Part shown: positions 13,250-19,326 of the stretch, piece after piece | Layout: the number at the start of each line of letters is the position of its first letter | How positions within the stretch are numbered: the stretch's first letter is position 1 | Source: a virus | Reading direction: 5' to 3' (one strand) | Virus record (IMG/VR): IMGVR_UViG_3300043313_000520 | Coordinates: 1-25,489 of that record | DNA length: 25,489 bases | Position numbers and translations under genes: made by a program | Notes under the pieces: generated by a model | Seen by the model: only the letters and a program-made list of their open reading frames with translations | Told to the model about the DNA's origin: nothing | Database searches by the model: none

Positions 13250-13507
13250 GTGCCCACTGACTTCCTCACACTCACACAGATCGCTGAAATACTGGACGTA
13301 AAGCCAGCCTCAGCGCGGGTGTACCACGAAGTAGCATCCCGAAACCGACGAGAGAACCAGGTGCGTCCCACCGACATGCCAGCCCCGATGAACCGCATCG
13401 GGAACACGCCAATCTGGGACCCCAAGTCGATTGACGAATGGATGACGAGGCGAACGCCACGTCGTCGCGCTGAGACACCGCAAACTGACTCAGAAGCCGC
13501 CGCGTAA
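13250..13507 (+). CDS. AlpA/excisionase-like helix-turn-helix protein
   Basis: 85 residues, GTG start behind AAAGGAAC. FLTLTQIAEILDVKPASARVY is a MerR/AlpA-type helix-turn-helix, then an Arg/Asn loop, MPAPMNRIGNTPIWDPKSIDEWMTRR gives the wing and closing helix (MPxPxxRxGxxxxWxxxxIxxW pattern), and the tail is basic then acidic. Such proteins act as excisionases or small transcription regulators. It has the most elaborate promoter region of the window. An integrase is not present here, so excision cannot be argued from context. Candidate regulator of the repeated operators. Confidence 0.8.
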   Translation: MPTDFLTLTQIAEILDVKPASARVYHEVASRNRRENQVRPTDMPAPMNRIGNTPIWDPKSIDEWMTRRTPRRRAETPQTDSEAAA

Positions 13508-13533
13508 CTAAGCGACTTTCCTCCCCCGGATAA

Positions 13534-13800
13534 ATGATTCAGTGCACTGAAAGAACCCCCGACGGGACAGTTCAGTGCGCCCGCGAACGGGGTCATCGTG
13601 GCCCGCACAGCATCAGTCAAACGATGGACGTGCCCGAAGCGATGACCCCGTTCCTGGAACAAGCGTGGAACAACCTGCAAGCCGATCAACAGAGACTCGA
13701 TAAAGCGATCCGAAACCAGCGAATCATCAACCTGGTGATGCTCGCGGCGACGCTGTTCTACCTCGGCATGATCGTCGGCGAAGTCCTGGAGCATGTGTAG
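13534..13800 (+). CDS. Zinc-knuckle protein with C-terminal TM helix
   Basis: 88 residues. The N-terminus has Cys4, Cys15 and the motif ERGHRGPHS (a CxnCx5GHxGPH knuckle shared with the proteins at 16639 and 17916). Residues 40-62 are a charged helix and 64-86 a hydrophobic membrane helix (IINLVMLAATLFYLGMIVGE). The shape implies a cytoplasmic metal-binding head anchored to the membrane. Function unknown. No strong Shine-Dalgarno is visible; CCCCCGGATAA precedes the ATG. Confidence 0.7.
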   Translation: MIQCTERTPDGTVQCARERGHRGPHSISQTMDVPEAMTPFLEQAWNNLQADQQRLDKAIRNQRIINLVMLAATLFYLGMIVGEVLEHV

Positions 13801-13811
13801 CGGGTTTGCCG

Positions 13812-13841
13812 ATAATGAGGATTATGTCAACTTAGGTTGAC
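13812..13841. promoter_or_regulatory. Two adjacent palindromes upstream of the toxin-antitoxin pair
   Basis: ATAATGAGGATTAT (13812-13825) and GTCAACTTAGGTTGAC (13826-13841) are both perfect inverted repeats with 4-nt centres, placed head to tail without a gap. They differ from both operator families and from the local GC-rich background. Confidence 0.5.
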
Positions 13842-13861
13842 GCGGCCAATGACGGCCGAGT

Positions 13862-13938
13862 TATAGGGGTTACCCCTATAGAAGGCGGCTCCCGTTGTCG
13901 GCATGGACTCTGGCCAGAACTCCGGCTAAACTGGAACC
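13862..13938 (+). promoter_or_regulatory. Palindrome and leaderless promoter (antitoxin gene)
   Basis: TATAGGGGTTACCCCTATA (13862-13880) is a perfect palindrome of the second family. A -35-like TGGACT (13904-13909), 17-bp spacer and -10 TAAACT (13927-13932) follow; the ATG at 13939 is 6 nt after the -10, giving a leaderless mRNA. Confidence 0.55.
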
Positions 13939-14217
13939 ATGCAAACCGTGCCCCTCAGTGAAGCGAAAGACGGCCTCTCCGGCCTGGTCGACCGTGCCGA
14001 GCGTGAACATGAGACGTTCGAGATAACCCGTCACGGCCGCACCGCCGCGGTGCTGATCAGCAAGGACGCCCTGGAGTCGCTGTACGAGACGCTGTTCTGG
14101 CTCTCCGAGCCCGGAACCCGCGAGGCCGTCGCCGAGGCTCGCGAGATGATCGCGACCGGCAAGGGTGGCCACAGCGCCGCCGAGACGCTGGCTCGGTATG
14201 GAATGAAACCGCGGTGA
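13939..14217 (+). CDS. Phd/YefM-family antitoxin
   Basis: 92 residues. The N-terminus VPLSEAKDGLSGLVDRAEREHETFEITRHGRTAAVLIS is the characteristic Phd/YefM DNA-binding fold (strand, helix, TRHGRxAAVLIS hairpin), and the C-terminal helical part (ETLFWLSEPG, AEAREMIATGKGG) is the usual toxin-neutralising tail. It overlaps the toxin start as GTGA, so the two are cotranslated, antitoxin first. It should bind its own promoter together with the toxin; palindromes at 13812-13880 are candidate sites. Confidence 0.88.
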   Translation: MQTVPLSEAKDGLSGLVDRAEREHETFEITRHGRTAAVLISKDALESLYETLFWLSEPGTREAVAEAREMIATGKGGHSAAETLARYGMKPR

Positions 14218-14495
14218 CGTGGGACGTCTCATTCACCGACGCAACGTGGCGTGACCTGGATAAACTGCCCGAGAAGGTCAGGCAGGCTATCGTCGAGTTC
14301 GCCGTGTACACCCTCCCGGAGAACCCCCTGCGGATGAGCAAGCCCCTGCATGACGAGTTCAAGGGCATCCAGTCCGCCCGGCGCGGCGACTACCGCGTGC
14401 TGTTCGTCCTGGATGACGAGACGGGCAGGCTGGTGGTCGTCCGAGCCCGCCACCGCCAGCACGCCTATCGACTGCCCGTCCCGATCTGGGAGTAA
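14214..14495 (+). CDS. RelE/ParE-family toxin
   Basis: 93 residues from GTG 14214. Sequence order matches the RelE/ParE superfamily: WDVSFTDATWRDLDKLPEKVRQAIVEF, NPLRMSKPLHDEFKGIQSARRGDYRVLFVLDDE, and LVVVRARHRQHAYR (read as separate elements). The basic ARRGDYRVLF strand and RARHRQHAYR end are typical of ribosome-dependent RelE mRNA interferases, suggesting the RelE branch rather than gyrase-poisoning ParE. In a phage it could secure maintenance of a prophage or plasmid state, or block competing phages; neither is shown. Confidence 0.88.
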   Translation: MTWDVSFTDATWRDLDKLPEKVRQAIVEFAVYTLPENPLRMSKPLHDEFKGIQSARRGDYRVLFVLDDETGRLVVVRARHRQHAYRLPVPIWE

Positions 14496-14497
14496 CC

Positions 14498-14698
14498 ATG
14501 ACCGACACGCCGATCCAGAAGCCCGACGTGACCCGCGTCGAGGTCATCGACGACCGCGGCCGCGTGTTCGTCGCGTACTACCGGACCGTCGGCGTGGAGG
14601 TTCACACCCAGGACGACGGCCGGACCATCAAGGTGTTCGCCGGTGAGCCCCAGCCTGAGGGATGGACTCCCCCGTGGCCGCTGTTCCCGGAGCGCTGA
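14498..14698 (+). CDS. Hypothetical protein downstream of toxin-antitoxin
   Basis: 66 residues, ATG 2 nt after the toxin stop. Beta-rich (TRVEVIDDRGRVFVAYYRTV, GVEVHTQDDGRTIKVF), ending in a Pro/Trp-rich tail (WTPPWPLF). Likely a small beta-barrel. It belongs to the toxin-antitoxin transcript by spacing, but nothing indicates a third TA component. Confidence 0.72.
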   Translation: MTDTPIQKPDVTRVEVIDDRGRVFVAYYRTVGVEVHTQDDGRTIKVFAGEPQPEGWTPPWPLFPER

Positions 14699-14718
14699 TC
14701 GCTAGCAAAGCGAGTGGT

Positions 14719-14732
14719 CTAACCCCTAGTAG
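14719..14732. promoter_or_regulatory. Operator copy, isolated
   Basis: CTAACCCCTAGTAG, identical to the copy at 17102-17115. A TAGTAGACCC -10-like run follows, but no gene starts nearby; it lies 32 bp before the next promoter. Confidence 0.5.
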
Positions 14733-14763
14733 ACCCGCCTCTCCCGTGGGCGTACCATGCCAA

Positions 14764-14826
14764 TTAGGCACCTAACCGGGGTTAGTATAGACTGTAGGGG
14801 TAAGCCCGGTTCAGAAAGGAACCCCC
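14764..14826 (+). promoter_or_regulatory. Promoter with operator and conserved leader (gene at 14827)
   Basis: -35 TTAGGC (14764-14769), 18-bp spacer containing the full palindrome CTAACCGGGGTTAG (14772-14785), -10 TAGACT (14788-14793), leader from GTAAGCCCGG at 14800 through AGAAAGGAACCCCC to ATG 14827. Confidence 0.78.
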
Positions 14827-15051
14827 ATGGACTTCACTCTCAGCCCTACCGAGGTCGCCTGCGGCGTCACCGTCGACGAGGTGCGCCGGGTGCGCGCCGA
14901 GGCGTACGTGATGCACGACAAGCGCTCCGTCGCGATCGGCCGCAACGTCGGCCCGGCTGTCGCTGGTGCGGCCGCACGTCTCGCGCTCGGTGGACCCGTC
15001 GAGTTCGACACCATCAACATCTGGGGGCAACCCCTCTACCGACTCGCCTAA
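14827..15051 (+). CDS. Hypothetical protein
   Basis: 74 residues, behind a full promoter/leader. Starts FTLSPTEVACGVTVDEVRRV, middle is basic and Ala-rich (GRNVGPAVAGAAARLALGG), ends INIWGQPLYRLA. No TM segment or named motif. Flanked on both sides by operator-bearing promoters, so it is a monocistronic, individually controlled gene. Confidence 0.75.
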   Translation: MDFTLSPTEVACGVTVDEVRRVRAEAYVMHDKRSVAIGRNVGPAVAGAAARLALGGPVEFDTINIWGQPLYRLA

Positions 15052-15125
15052 CCCCGATTAGGCACCTGACCCTAACGTGGGTTAGACTATAGATGTAAGC
15101 CCGGTTCGATGAAAGGAACCCTCCC
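15048..15125 (+). promoter_or_regulatory. Promoter with tandem operators and conserved leader (gene at 15126)
   Basis: Operators CTAACCCCGATTAG (15048-15061, overlapping the previous stop codon) and CTAACGTGGGTTAG (15072-15085) are spaced 24 bp. The first gives -35 TTAGGC (15058-15063); the second gives the start of -10 TAGACT (15083-15088); spacer 19 bp. Leader from GTAAGCCCGG at 15095 to ATG 15126. Confidence 0.8.
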
Positions 15126-15566
15126 ATGAGCACCACGCTCGATAACGTACTGAAGCCCCGGCTGGCGCTGTTCGCCAAGGACCTGCTCGCCGCCGGGTTC
15201 AAGGTCTACCTGTACACCTCCGACATCAAGCGTGTCCGCGACGGCGGCCTGCCGCAGGTCGGCAACGGATTCCGGTTCTCCCGCGAGGTCGAGGGCCAGA
15301 CCTGCTACGCCACCGTGTCGCTCGGATTCTTCGAGTCCGCGTCGTTCTCCATGCCGATCAAGCCCTCCACCCAGAACGGCTCCAGCATGTGGGTCCAGCA
15401 CCGCGGCCTGCGTGAGAACGCCGGACCCGGCGACTACTCCGAGGCGCTGACCGTCGAGAACGCGACACTGTACGCCTCGCCGTTCAACTCGAACCCCCTC
15501 GTCGGCCGTCAGGCCAACTACGAGGACACCCGGTTCCCCAACCTGTACACCGAGGTGACCCCATGA
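15126..15566 (+). CDS. Hypothetical protein
   Basis: 146 residues, first gene of an operon running to about 17012 (15126, 15563, 15849, 16445, 16639, 16812, mostly with 4-base overlaps). Mixed alpha/beta: a helical start (LKPRLALFAKDLLAAGFKVY), strands with Tyr/Ser (YATVSLGFFESASFSMPIK), and a Tyr/Asn-rich end. No catalytic motif or TM segment is visible. Not recognised. Confidence 0.78.
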   Translation: MSTTLDNVLKPRLALFAKDLLAAGFKVYLYTSDIKRVRDGGLPQVGNGFRFSREVEGQTCYATVSLGFFESASFSMPIKPSTQNGSSMWVQHRGLRENAGPGDYSEALTVENATLYASPFNSNPLVGRQANYEDTRFPNLYTEVTP

Positions 15567-15856
15567 GCGCCGACGGCAGGTTCCCCGAGCACGAGAAGAT
15601 GGCCAAGATCACCGACAAGTCCCAGGCGATCGGCGAGTTCCTGACCTGGCTCGGCGATGAGAAGTCGATCTATCTGACCGATCACTCCGACTACCGGCTG
15701 GAGGGCATCCCGGTGCAATGGGGTCCGCTCCTCTACGAGTTCTTCGAGATTGACCCGGTCAAGATCGAGACCGAGAAGCGCGCCATGCTGGACGAGATGC
15801 GCGCCACGTTCGCCGAGGCCGAGGTCAAGCACGAGGAGGACACCCCGGATGCCTGA
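15563..15856 (+). CDS. Hypothetical protein (DKSQAIGEFLTWL type)
   Basis: 97 residues, ATGA overlap with the previous gene. The segment KITDKSQAIGEFLTWLGDEK followed by IYLTDHSDYR resembles a small helical protein type often seen in actinobacteriophage genomes, sometimes with a Leu-Tyr-Glu-Phe-Phe-Glu-Ile-Asp segment as here. Acidic C-terminus. Function unknown. Confidence 0.75.
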   Translation: MSADGRFPEHEKMAKITDKSQAIGEFLTWLGDEKSIYLTDHSDYRLEGIPVQWGPLLYEFFEIDPVKIETEKRAMLDEMRATFAEAEVKHEEDTPDA

Positions 15857-16448
15857 GATTGCCCAGGACATGCCGCAGGACGTCTTCGACCTGATGGCGG
15901 GGATCGGGTTCCCGTTCGACAAGGTGGCGCACAACTGCCACGCCGTTTCCGTCGCCATCGTGAAGCACCGGCTGTACGACAACGCCCGCGTCGCCCGCGG
16001 CTGGGCGAAAGGCGTCGGCTCCCAGCACTCCTGGGTCGCGATCGACGGCGACCCGTACGACCCCGACGGCCGGATCATCGACGCCACACTGTGGTCCTAC
16101 GACCCGACCGTGAGCCGGGTGTGGGCCGGACGCCTGAGCGATGGCGTGCACAAGCCGCACGGCGCCGGACACTTCATGACCGTCGGGATGCCGTACAACC
16201 ACGGCGACCGCGAAATCCGGCTGATCATCAACCGGCCGATGTCGGAACGGGCACGCAACTTCCTGCGGATGCTGGGACCCCTGGACTACAAGGGCTGGTG
16301 GCAAGTCGCACACCTGCCCGTCGAGGGCTGGCCCGCCCGCGAAATCATCGAGGCGATGCTGGACACCCCCGCCCTCGCCGTCCTCGTTCCCGTCGACATC
16401 GTCGGCATGATCACCGACCGCAACCCGCAAGGAATCTACCTGCCATGA
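15849..16448 (+). CDS. Papain-like (Cys-His-Asp) fold protein
   Basis: 199 residues from ATG 15849, overlapping the end of the previous gene by 8 bases. Three short motifs stand in the order of papain-like/NlpC-type hydrolases: HNCHAVSVAIV (Cys30 at the start of a helix), GSQHSWVAIDG (His60 in a strand), RIIDATLW (Asp78 in the next strand). The remaining 110 residues (helical, with MPYNHGDREIRLIINR) are an extension. If active it would cut an amide bond; small phage proteins of this kind have been proposed to act on host proteins or metabolites, but no substrate can be inferred from context. Confidence 0.7.
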   Translation: MPEIAQDMPQDVFDLMAGIGFPFDKVAHNCHAVSVAIVKHRLYDNARVARGWAKGVGSQHSWVAIDGDPYDPDGRIIDATLWSYDPTVSRVWAGRLSDGVHKPHGAGHFMTVGMPYNHGDREIRLIINRPMSERARNFLRMLGPLDYKGWWQVAHLPVEGWPAREIIEAMLDTPALAVLVPVDIVGMITDRNPQGIYLP

Positions 16449-16642
16449 GCCTGTTCGACCGTCAAGTCCGCCGCTACGCCGACGCCATCATGATCCTCCG
16501 TACCGGGACCCCGGCAGAGCAGGAGCGCGCCGCCGCACGGCAGGAGCAGATCACTCGCATCCTGGAACAGTCCGGCATCGAGTTCACACCGTTCCTCGCC
16601 GCCGTCGACCGCCGGGTTGCTGAACTGGAGAACGCGCTGTGA
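16445..16642 (+). CDS. Hypothetical helical protein
   Basis: 65 residues, ATGA overlap upstream and GTGA overlap downstream. Basic N-terminus (SLFDRQVRRYADAI), then an Arg/Glu-rich helix (AEQERAAARQEQITRILEQS) and acidic end. Coiled-coil-like; no family recognised. Confidence 0.72.
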   Translation: MSLFDRQVRRYADAIMILRTGTPAEQERAAARQEQITRILEQSGIEFTPFLAAVDRRVAELENAL

Positions 16643-16812
16643 CCGAGCAGGTGTACCTGACGATCGCGCAGTACGAGGCGCTGGAGAAGGCGCAGGCCGA
16701 CCGGCGGTCCCGCGGGCTATGCGCCGAGTTCCACCCGCCGACCGGCGACATCTGCACCCGCCCGATGGATCACGACGGCCCGCACCGCAGTGGCGTCGAG
16801 TGGGGAGCCTGA
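16639..16812 (+). CDS. Zinc-knuckle protein (57 aa)
   Basis: GTG 16639 overlaps the previous TGA; 57 codons to TGA 16810-16812, which overlaps the next ATG. Helical first half (YLTIAQYEALEKAQADRR), then CAEFHPPTGDICTRPMDHDGPH: Cys28, Cys39, His45 and His49 form the same knuckle as in 13534 and 17916. Probably a metal-binding adaptor; target unknown. Confidence 0.7.
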   Translation: MTEQVYLTIAQYEALEKAQADRRSRGLCAEFHPPTGDICTRPMDHDGPHRSGVEWGA

Positions 16813-17012
16813 TGGCCAAGCCGCAGACGATCAGCCTCACCCTCACCCAGCCGCAGTTCGACGTGCTGATGAACGCCATCGACTCGCACTATCAGGACCT
16901 CAGTGGCAACGCGGCCAACGGGGACCGTGACGCATCCCGGCAGGCGGCGACCCTGAACCGTGCGGCAGACCGGCTCCAGACCGCGTGGGATCGCGCCGTC
17001 GACGGGTTCTGA
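16812..17012 (+). CDS. Hypothetical helical protein
   Basis: 66 residues from ATG 16812 (TGATG overlap). A short strand (TISLTLTQPQFDVLMNAID) followed by two helices (NRAADRLQTAWDRAVDGF). Last gene of the 15126 operon. No family recognised. Confidence 0.72.
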   Translation: MAKPQTISLTLTQPQFDVLMNAIDSHYQDLSGNAANGDRDASRQAATLNRAADRLQTAWDRAVDGF

Positions 17013-17061
17013 CCCGCTGTCAAGTCCCGTGTCCATGGCCCTGGAATGCCCAAACCCGCGA

Positions 17062-17125
17062 TAGGGTTTAGCCCTACACAACGCCTATTCGGACATTCAC
17101 CCTAACCCCTAGTAGAATCAAGGCC
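17062..17125 (+). promoter_or_regulatory. Palindromes and leaderless promoter (HTH gene at 17126)
   Basis: TAGGGTTTAGCCCTA (17062-17076), then -35-like TTCGGA (17088-17093), 19-bp spacer, operator CTAACCCCTAGTAG (17102-17115) whose end forms -10 TAGAAT (17113-17118), and ATG 17126 only 7 nt later. Confidence 0.62.
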
Positions 17126-17356
17126 ATGACCACAACGACGCAAGCCAGCAACCCCGCCCTGGATGACATCGCTCTGGCGTACGACAAGCGGCGAGACCTT
17201 GCCAACCGTCTCGCCGAGCAGGACACGTACATCGGACAGATCGTCCGCGAAGCGCGGGCCGCCGGTGCCACCTGGGCGGCGATCGCCGAGCAGGCCGGAA
17301 CCTCCGACGTCGCAGTGCTGAAGGCCGCCCGCAGGCTCCCGAAGAAGAAGACATGA
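17126..17356 (+). CDS. Small helix-turn-helix protein
   Basis: 76 residues, leaderless-type start. An N-terminal helix (ALDDIALAYDKRRDLANRLA) is followed by IGQIVREARAAGATWAAIAEQAGTSDVAVLKAARRL (two consecutive segments), a homeodomain-like helix-turn-helix as in small actinobacterial and phage DNA-binding proteins, then Lys-rich end. Stop overlaps the next ATG (ATGA). Possible local regulator. Confidence 0.75.
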   Translation: MTTTTQASNPALDDIALAYDKRRDLANRLAEQDTYIGQIVREARAAGATWAAIAEQAGTSDVAVLKAARRLPKKKT

Positions 17357-17532
17357 CAGACACGCTGACCACCCACGATGGCGAACTGGTGACCGCTCAC
17401 GTCGGCCCCATCCACCTCGACCGCACAGACCGCGGCGTCGAGGTCACACTGGTGGGCGCCGTCAACCCCACCGCTCTGCTCACCCCCGCGCAGGTGCGTC
17501 GCCTGCACCAGGTGCTGGGCACGTTCCACTAA
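17353..17532 (+). CDS. Hypothetical protein (59 aa)
   Basis: ATG 17353 overlaps the previous stop; 59 codons to TAA 17530-17532. Begins MTDTLTTHDGELVTAHVGPI, beta-rich with a final helix (TPAQVRRLHQVLGTF). Its stop codon is part of an operator copy. No family recognised. Confidence 0.7.
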   Translation: MTDTLTTHDGELVTAHVGPIHLDRTDRGVEVTLVGAVNPTALLTPAQVRRLHQVLGTFH

Positions 17533-17542
17533 CTGGAGTTAG
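17529..17542. promoter_or_regulatory. Operator copy overlapping stop and ribosome binding site
   Basis: CTAACTGGAGTTAG has perfect CTAAC/GTTAG arms. It contains the TAA of the previous gene and the GGAG Shine-Dalgarno of the next (ATG 17545, 2 nt downstream). No separate -10 is obvious, so binding here could act on elongation or translation rather than initiation. Confidence 0.6.
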
Positions 17543-17544
17543 CC

Positions 17545-17919
17545 ATGAGCGCCGAGATGTATCCCATGGAACCCGGCAATGCCATGGACCTCCCTCGCGC
17601 CCAGTGCCGTGCACACAACCGCGCCGGAACCCAATGCCGCAACCGCGCCATCCTCGGCGGCACCGTCTGCCGGATGCACGGCGGCGCGATCCCCCGCGTG
17701 CAGAACGCCGCGAAACTCCGGCTGATGAGTCTGATCGACCCGGCCATCGGCGTGCTCGCCACCGAGATGGACAAAGCCGACTCCTCCGCCGACCGGCAAC
17801 GCGCCGCGAACTCGATCCTGGACCGCGCCGGTTTGACCCGTGGTTCCACCGCTGACGCCGACGTGCTCCGTGCCCTGATCATCGACCGGCTGACAGCCCT
17901 CGCCACCGGTGAACAGTGA
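17545..17919 (+). CDS. Zinc-binding HGG protein, possible small-terminase-like
   Basis: 124 residues. Zinc motif QCRAHNRAGTQCRNRAILGG then TVCRMHGGAIPRVQ (Cys-x2-His, Cys, Cys-x2-His), followed by a helical region RLMSLIDPAIGVLATEMDKA and RAANSILDRAGLTRG. Proteins with this CRMHGG start and LDRAG end are frequent in actinophages, sometimes just before terminase genes, and some are suspected small terminase subunits or nucleases. Here the large terminase is 2 kb downstream with several genes between, so the role is open. Confidence 0.72.
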   Translation: MSAEMYPMEPGNAMDLPRAQCRAHNRAGTQCRNRAILGGTVCRMHGGAIPRVQNAAKLRLMSLIDPAIGVLATEMDKADSSADRQRAANSILDRAGLTRGSTADADVLRALIIDRLTALATGEQ

Positions 17920-18191
17920 ACTACTGGACCCCCGTCGCTGATGACGACGGCATCTACGTGGCGCTGATCGAACCCGACGGCCGGGTGCTGAGACGGCATC
18001 CGATCGAGTTCGACACCGACCGGGAGGCACTGCGTGCCGCGGCCCGGCTGAACGCCCGCGACACGGCCGAGGAATGCCCTGCCACCATGGTCGTGGAGAA
18101 GATGGCTGGCCTGCCGCTGGACTGCGTTCTGGAGCGCGGCCACGACGGGCCGCACGTCGACAGCGTCACCGATGCGAGGTGGGTGCCGTAA
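17916..18191 (+). CDS. Zinc-knuckle protein
   Basis: 91 residues, GTGA overlap with the previous gene. N-terminal strand-helix part (YWTPVADDDGIYVALIEPDG, REALRAAARLNARDTAE), then CPATMVVEKMAGLPLDCVLE and RGHDGPHVDS, the same CxnC-GHxGPH knuckle as in 13534 and 16639, with a longer loop between the cysteines. Function unknown. Confidence 0.73.
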   Translation: MNYWTPVADDDGIYVALIEPDGRVLRRHPIEFDTDREALRAAARLNARDTAEECPATMVVEKMAGLPLDCVLERGHDGPHVDSVTDARWVP

Positions 18192-18406
18192 TGGCGATCG
18201 CACACCTGTCGTACGTGATCTGCGACTCCTGCGGCACCCCGGCCAGCCAGCCGGAGGACGATGCCCGCACCGCCCGGCAGATGATGTCGTCCGAGTGGAC
18301 CCGTGTCAACGGCCGCGACTTCTGCCCCATCTGCTCGGTTCTGCCCACCCGGGATACCCCGCACCCGCTAGCCCTCGCCGGACTGGAGAACTGCTGTGAC
18401 GAATGA
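18191..18406 (+). CDS. Zinc-ribbon protein
   Basis: 71 residues from ATG 18191 (TAATG overlap). CDSC near residue 11 and CPIC near residue 46 form a two-knuckle zinc ribbon with a helix between (DDARTARQMMSSEWTRV); a further CC stands at the C-terminus. This is the shape of small phage zinc-ribbon proteins of unknown role, which often recruit nucleic acids or polymerases. Confidence 0.72.
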   Translation: MAIAHLSYVICDSCGTPASQPEDDARTARQMMSSEWTRVNGRDFCPICSVLPTRDTPHPLALAGLENCCDE

Positions 18407-18515
18407 CAAGCCGAAACCCGAGCCGAAACCGGAACCCCTGCCCGACACGGAGCCGATCCAGCATCTGGAGCCCGGCGACGCGCCGGTCCCGCACGTCCAC
18501 ATGGACGAGCACTAG
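18396..18515 (+). CDS. Pro/Glu/His-rich small protein (39 aa)
   Basis: GTG 18396 overlaps the end of the previous gene; 39 codons to TAG 18513-18515. Composition is extreme: PKPEPKPEPLPDTEP followed by a His-rich end (VPHVHMDEH). Disordered, acidic; the His cluster could bind metal. Coding is plausible from overlap and frame bias, but a short protein of low complexity cannot be confirmed by sequence alone. Confidence 0.55.
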   Translation: MTNDKPKPEPKPEPLPDTEPIQHLEPGDAPVPHVHMDEH

Positions 18516-18536
18516 CACCCCACCAAGGAGCACATC

Positions 18537-18761
18537 ATGATCACTTTCCTCAGCGTCATCGCCCTGCTCGGCCTCGTTCTGTTCGTCATCGGCGCGGTGA
18601 TGTGGTTCACCTCACGCGACACCAACCCCACCACCGGCGTCGCGCACCCTGCCGTACAGCGCGCTCGCACCGCCGTCACCCTCGCCGTCAGCGGCCTGGT
18701 GGTCTGGGCGGTCATTACGATCATCCTCGGCATCATCGCTCTCGTGGATGCGTGGACCTGA
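18537..18761 (+). CDS. Two-TM small membrane protein, holin-like candidate
   Basis: 74 residues with AAGGAG 8 nt before the ATG. Two hydrophobic helices (about 2-26, FLSVIALLGLVLFVIGAVMW, and 48-70, LAVSGLVVWAVITIILGIIA) joined by a polar loop of about 20 residues. This is the size and topology of class II holins, but it lies far from the lysin. Could equally be a small envelope protein. Confidence 0.78.
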   Translation: MITFLSVIALLGLVLFVIGAVMWFTSRDTNPTTGVAHPAVQRARTAVTLAVSGLVVWAVITIILGIIALVDAWT

Positions 18762-18765
18762 TCAC

Positions 18766-19140
18766 ATGACGATGTTCTGGGACCGGGACAACACCCCGAT
18801 CGAGGACGTCCTGGTGTGGGCTCGGAAGTTCGAGGACCACGACTACCGGCAGATCGCCCTCGACGTGGAGGGCGAGTGGAAGGTGTCGACGATCTGGCAG
18901 GGCCTGGACCTGGCCCGGTCGCTTCACGCCACCGACGACACGGCGATGATCTTCGAGACCGCCGTGTTCAACGAGGGTGTGTGGACGGACTCCGGCATCT
19001 GGCACACCAAGGACGAGGCGATCGCCGGGCACGGGATGTTCTGCTACCGCTACCTGCCGCACCGGCTCCTGCCGGGTGCGGAACATCTCCTCGCCGCTCC
19101 CCCGATCGAGGGTCCGCATGATCCTCCACTACCCGGGTAG
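18766..19140 (+). CDS. Hypothetical protein (phage accessory family)
   Basis: 124 residues from ATG 18766, just after the previous stop; an in-frame ATG at 18748 would overlap the upstream gene. It contains TIWQGLDLARSLHATDD, IFETAVF and TKDEAIAGHGMFCYRYL, an arrangement (STxWxGLD, FET-VF, TxxEAxAGHxxxC) I associate with a common actinophage protein of unknown function. No TM segment. Confidence 0.75.
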   Translation: MTMFWDRDNTPIEDVLVWARKFEDHDYRQIALDVEGEWKVSTIWQGLDLARSLHATDDTAMIFETAVFNEGVWTDSGIWHTKDEAIAGHGMFCYRYLPHRLLPGAEHLLAAPPIEGPHDPPLPG

Positions 19141-19285
19141 ACCGGGCCGGGCCTACTGCGGCGGGCACAAGCAACCGCGGGAGTTCGCGAAAGACTGGTC
19201 GTCGGTGACGTGCGTGAACTGTCTGGCGGCCGCGAGGGCGGACAAACTCACGTTGCCTAGACATCTGCGGGCATCCGCCGCCTAA
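19118..19285 (+). CDS. Small zinc-binding protein (55 aa)
   Basis: ATG 19118 overlaps the end of the previous gene by 23 bases. Begins MILHYPGRPGRAYCGGHKQP and has TCVNC downstream, a Cys-x2-His plus Cys-x2-Cys set that would bind one zinc ion. Basic C-terminus. Resembles many small phage zinc proteins; function unknown. Confidence 0.65.
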   Translation: MILHYPGRPGRAYCGGHKQPREFAKDWSSVTCVNCLAAARADKLTLPRHLRASAA

Positions 19286-19326
19286 CCCCAGTACGGGATT
19301 GTAGGGGCAACCCCTACAATCGGAGG
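19282..19326 (+). promoter_or_regulatory. Operator, 25-bp palindrome and near-leaderless promoter (gene at 19327)
   Basis: Operator CTAACCCCAGTACG (19282-19295) supplies -35-like TACGGG (19292-19297). A perfect palindrome with 11-bp arms (GATTGTAGGGG / CCCCTACAATC, centre CAA, 19297-19321) contains -10 TACAAT (19315-19320). ATG 19327 is 6 nt after the -10, with GGAGG in between. Confidence 0.68.

Noticed and set aside
12990-13301. Open frames of 84-103 codons in the gap after ssb
   Set aside because: They run through the terminator hairpin, both promoters and into the next gene; amino-acid composition is unlike neighbouring genes and no ribosome binding site is present.
13250-13507. Naming the AlpA-like protein an excisionase
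   Set aside because: The fold is shared by regulators and excisionases, and no integrase or attachment site is visible in the window.
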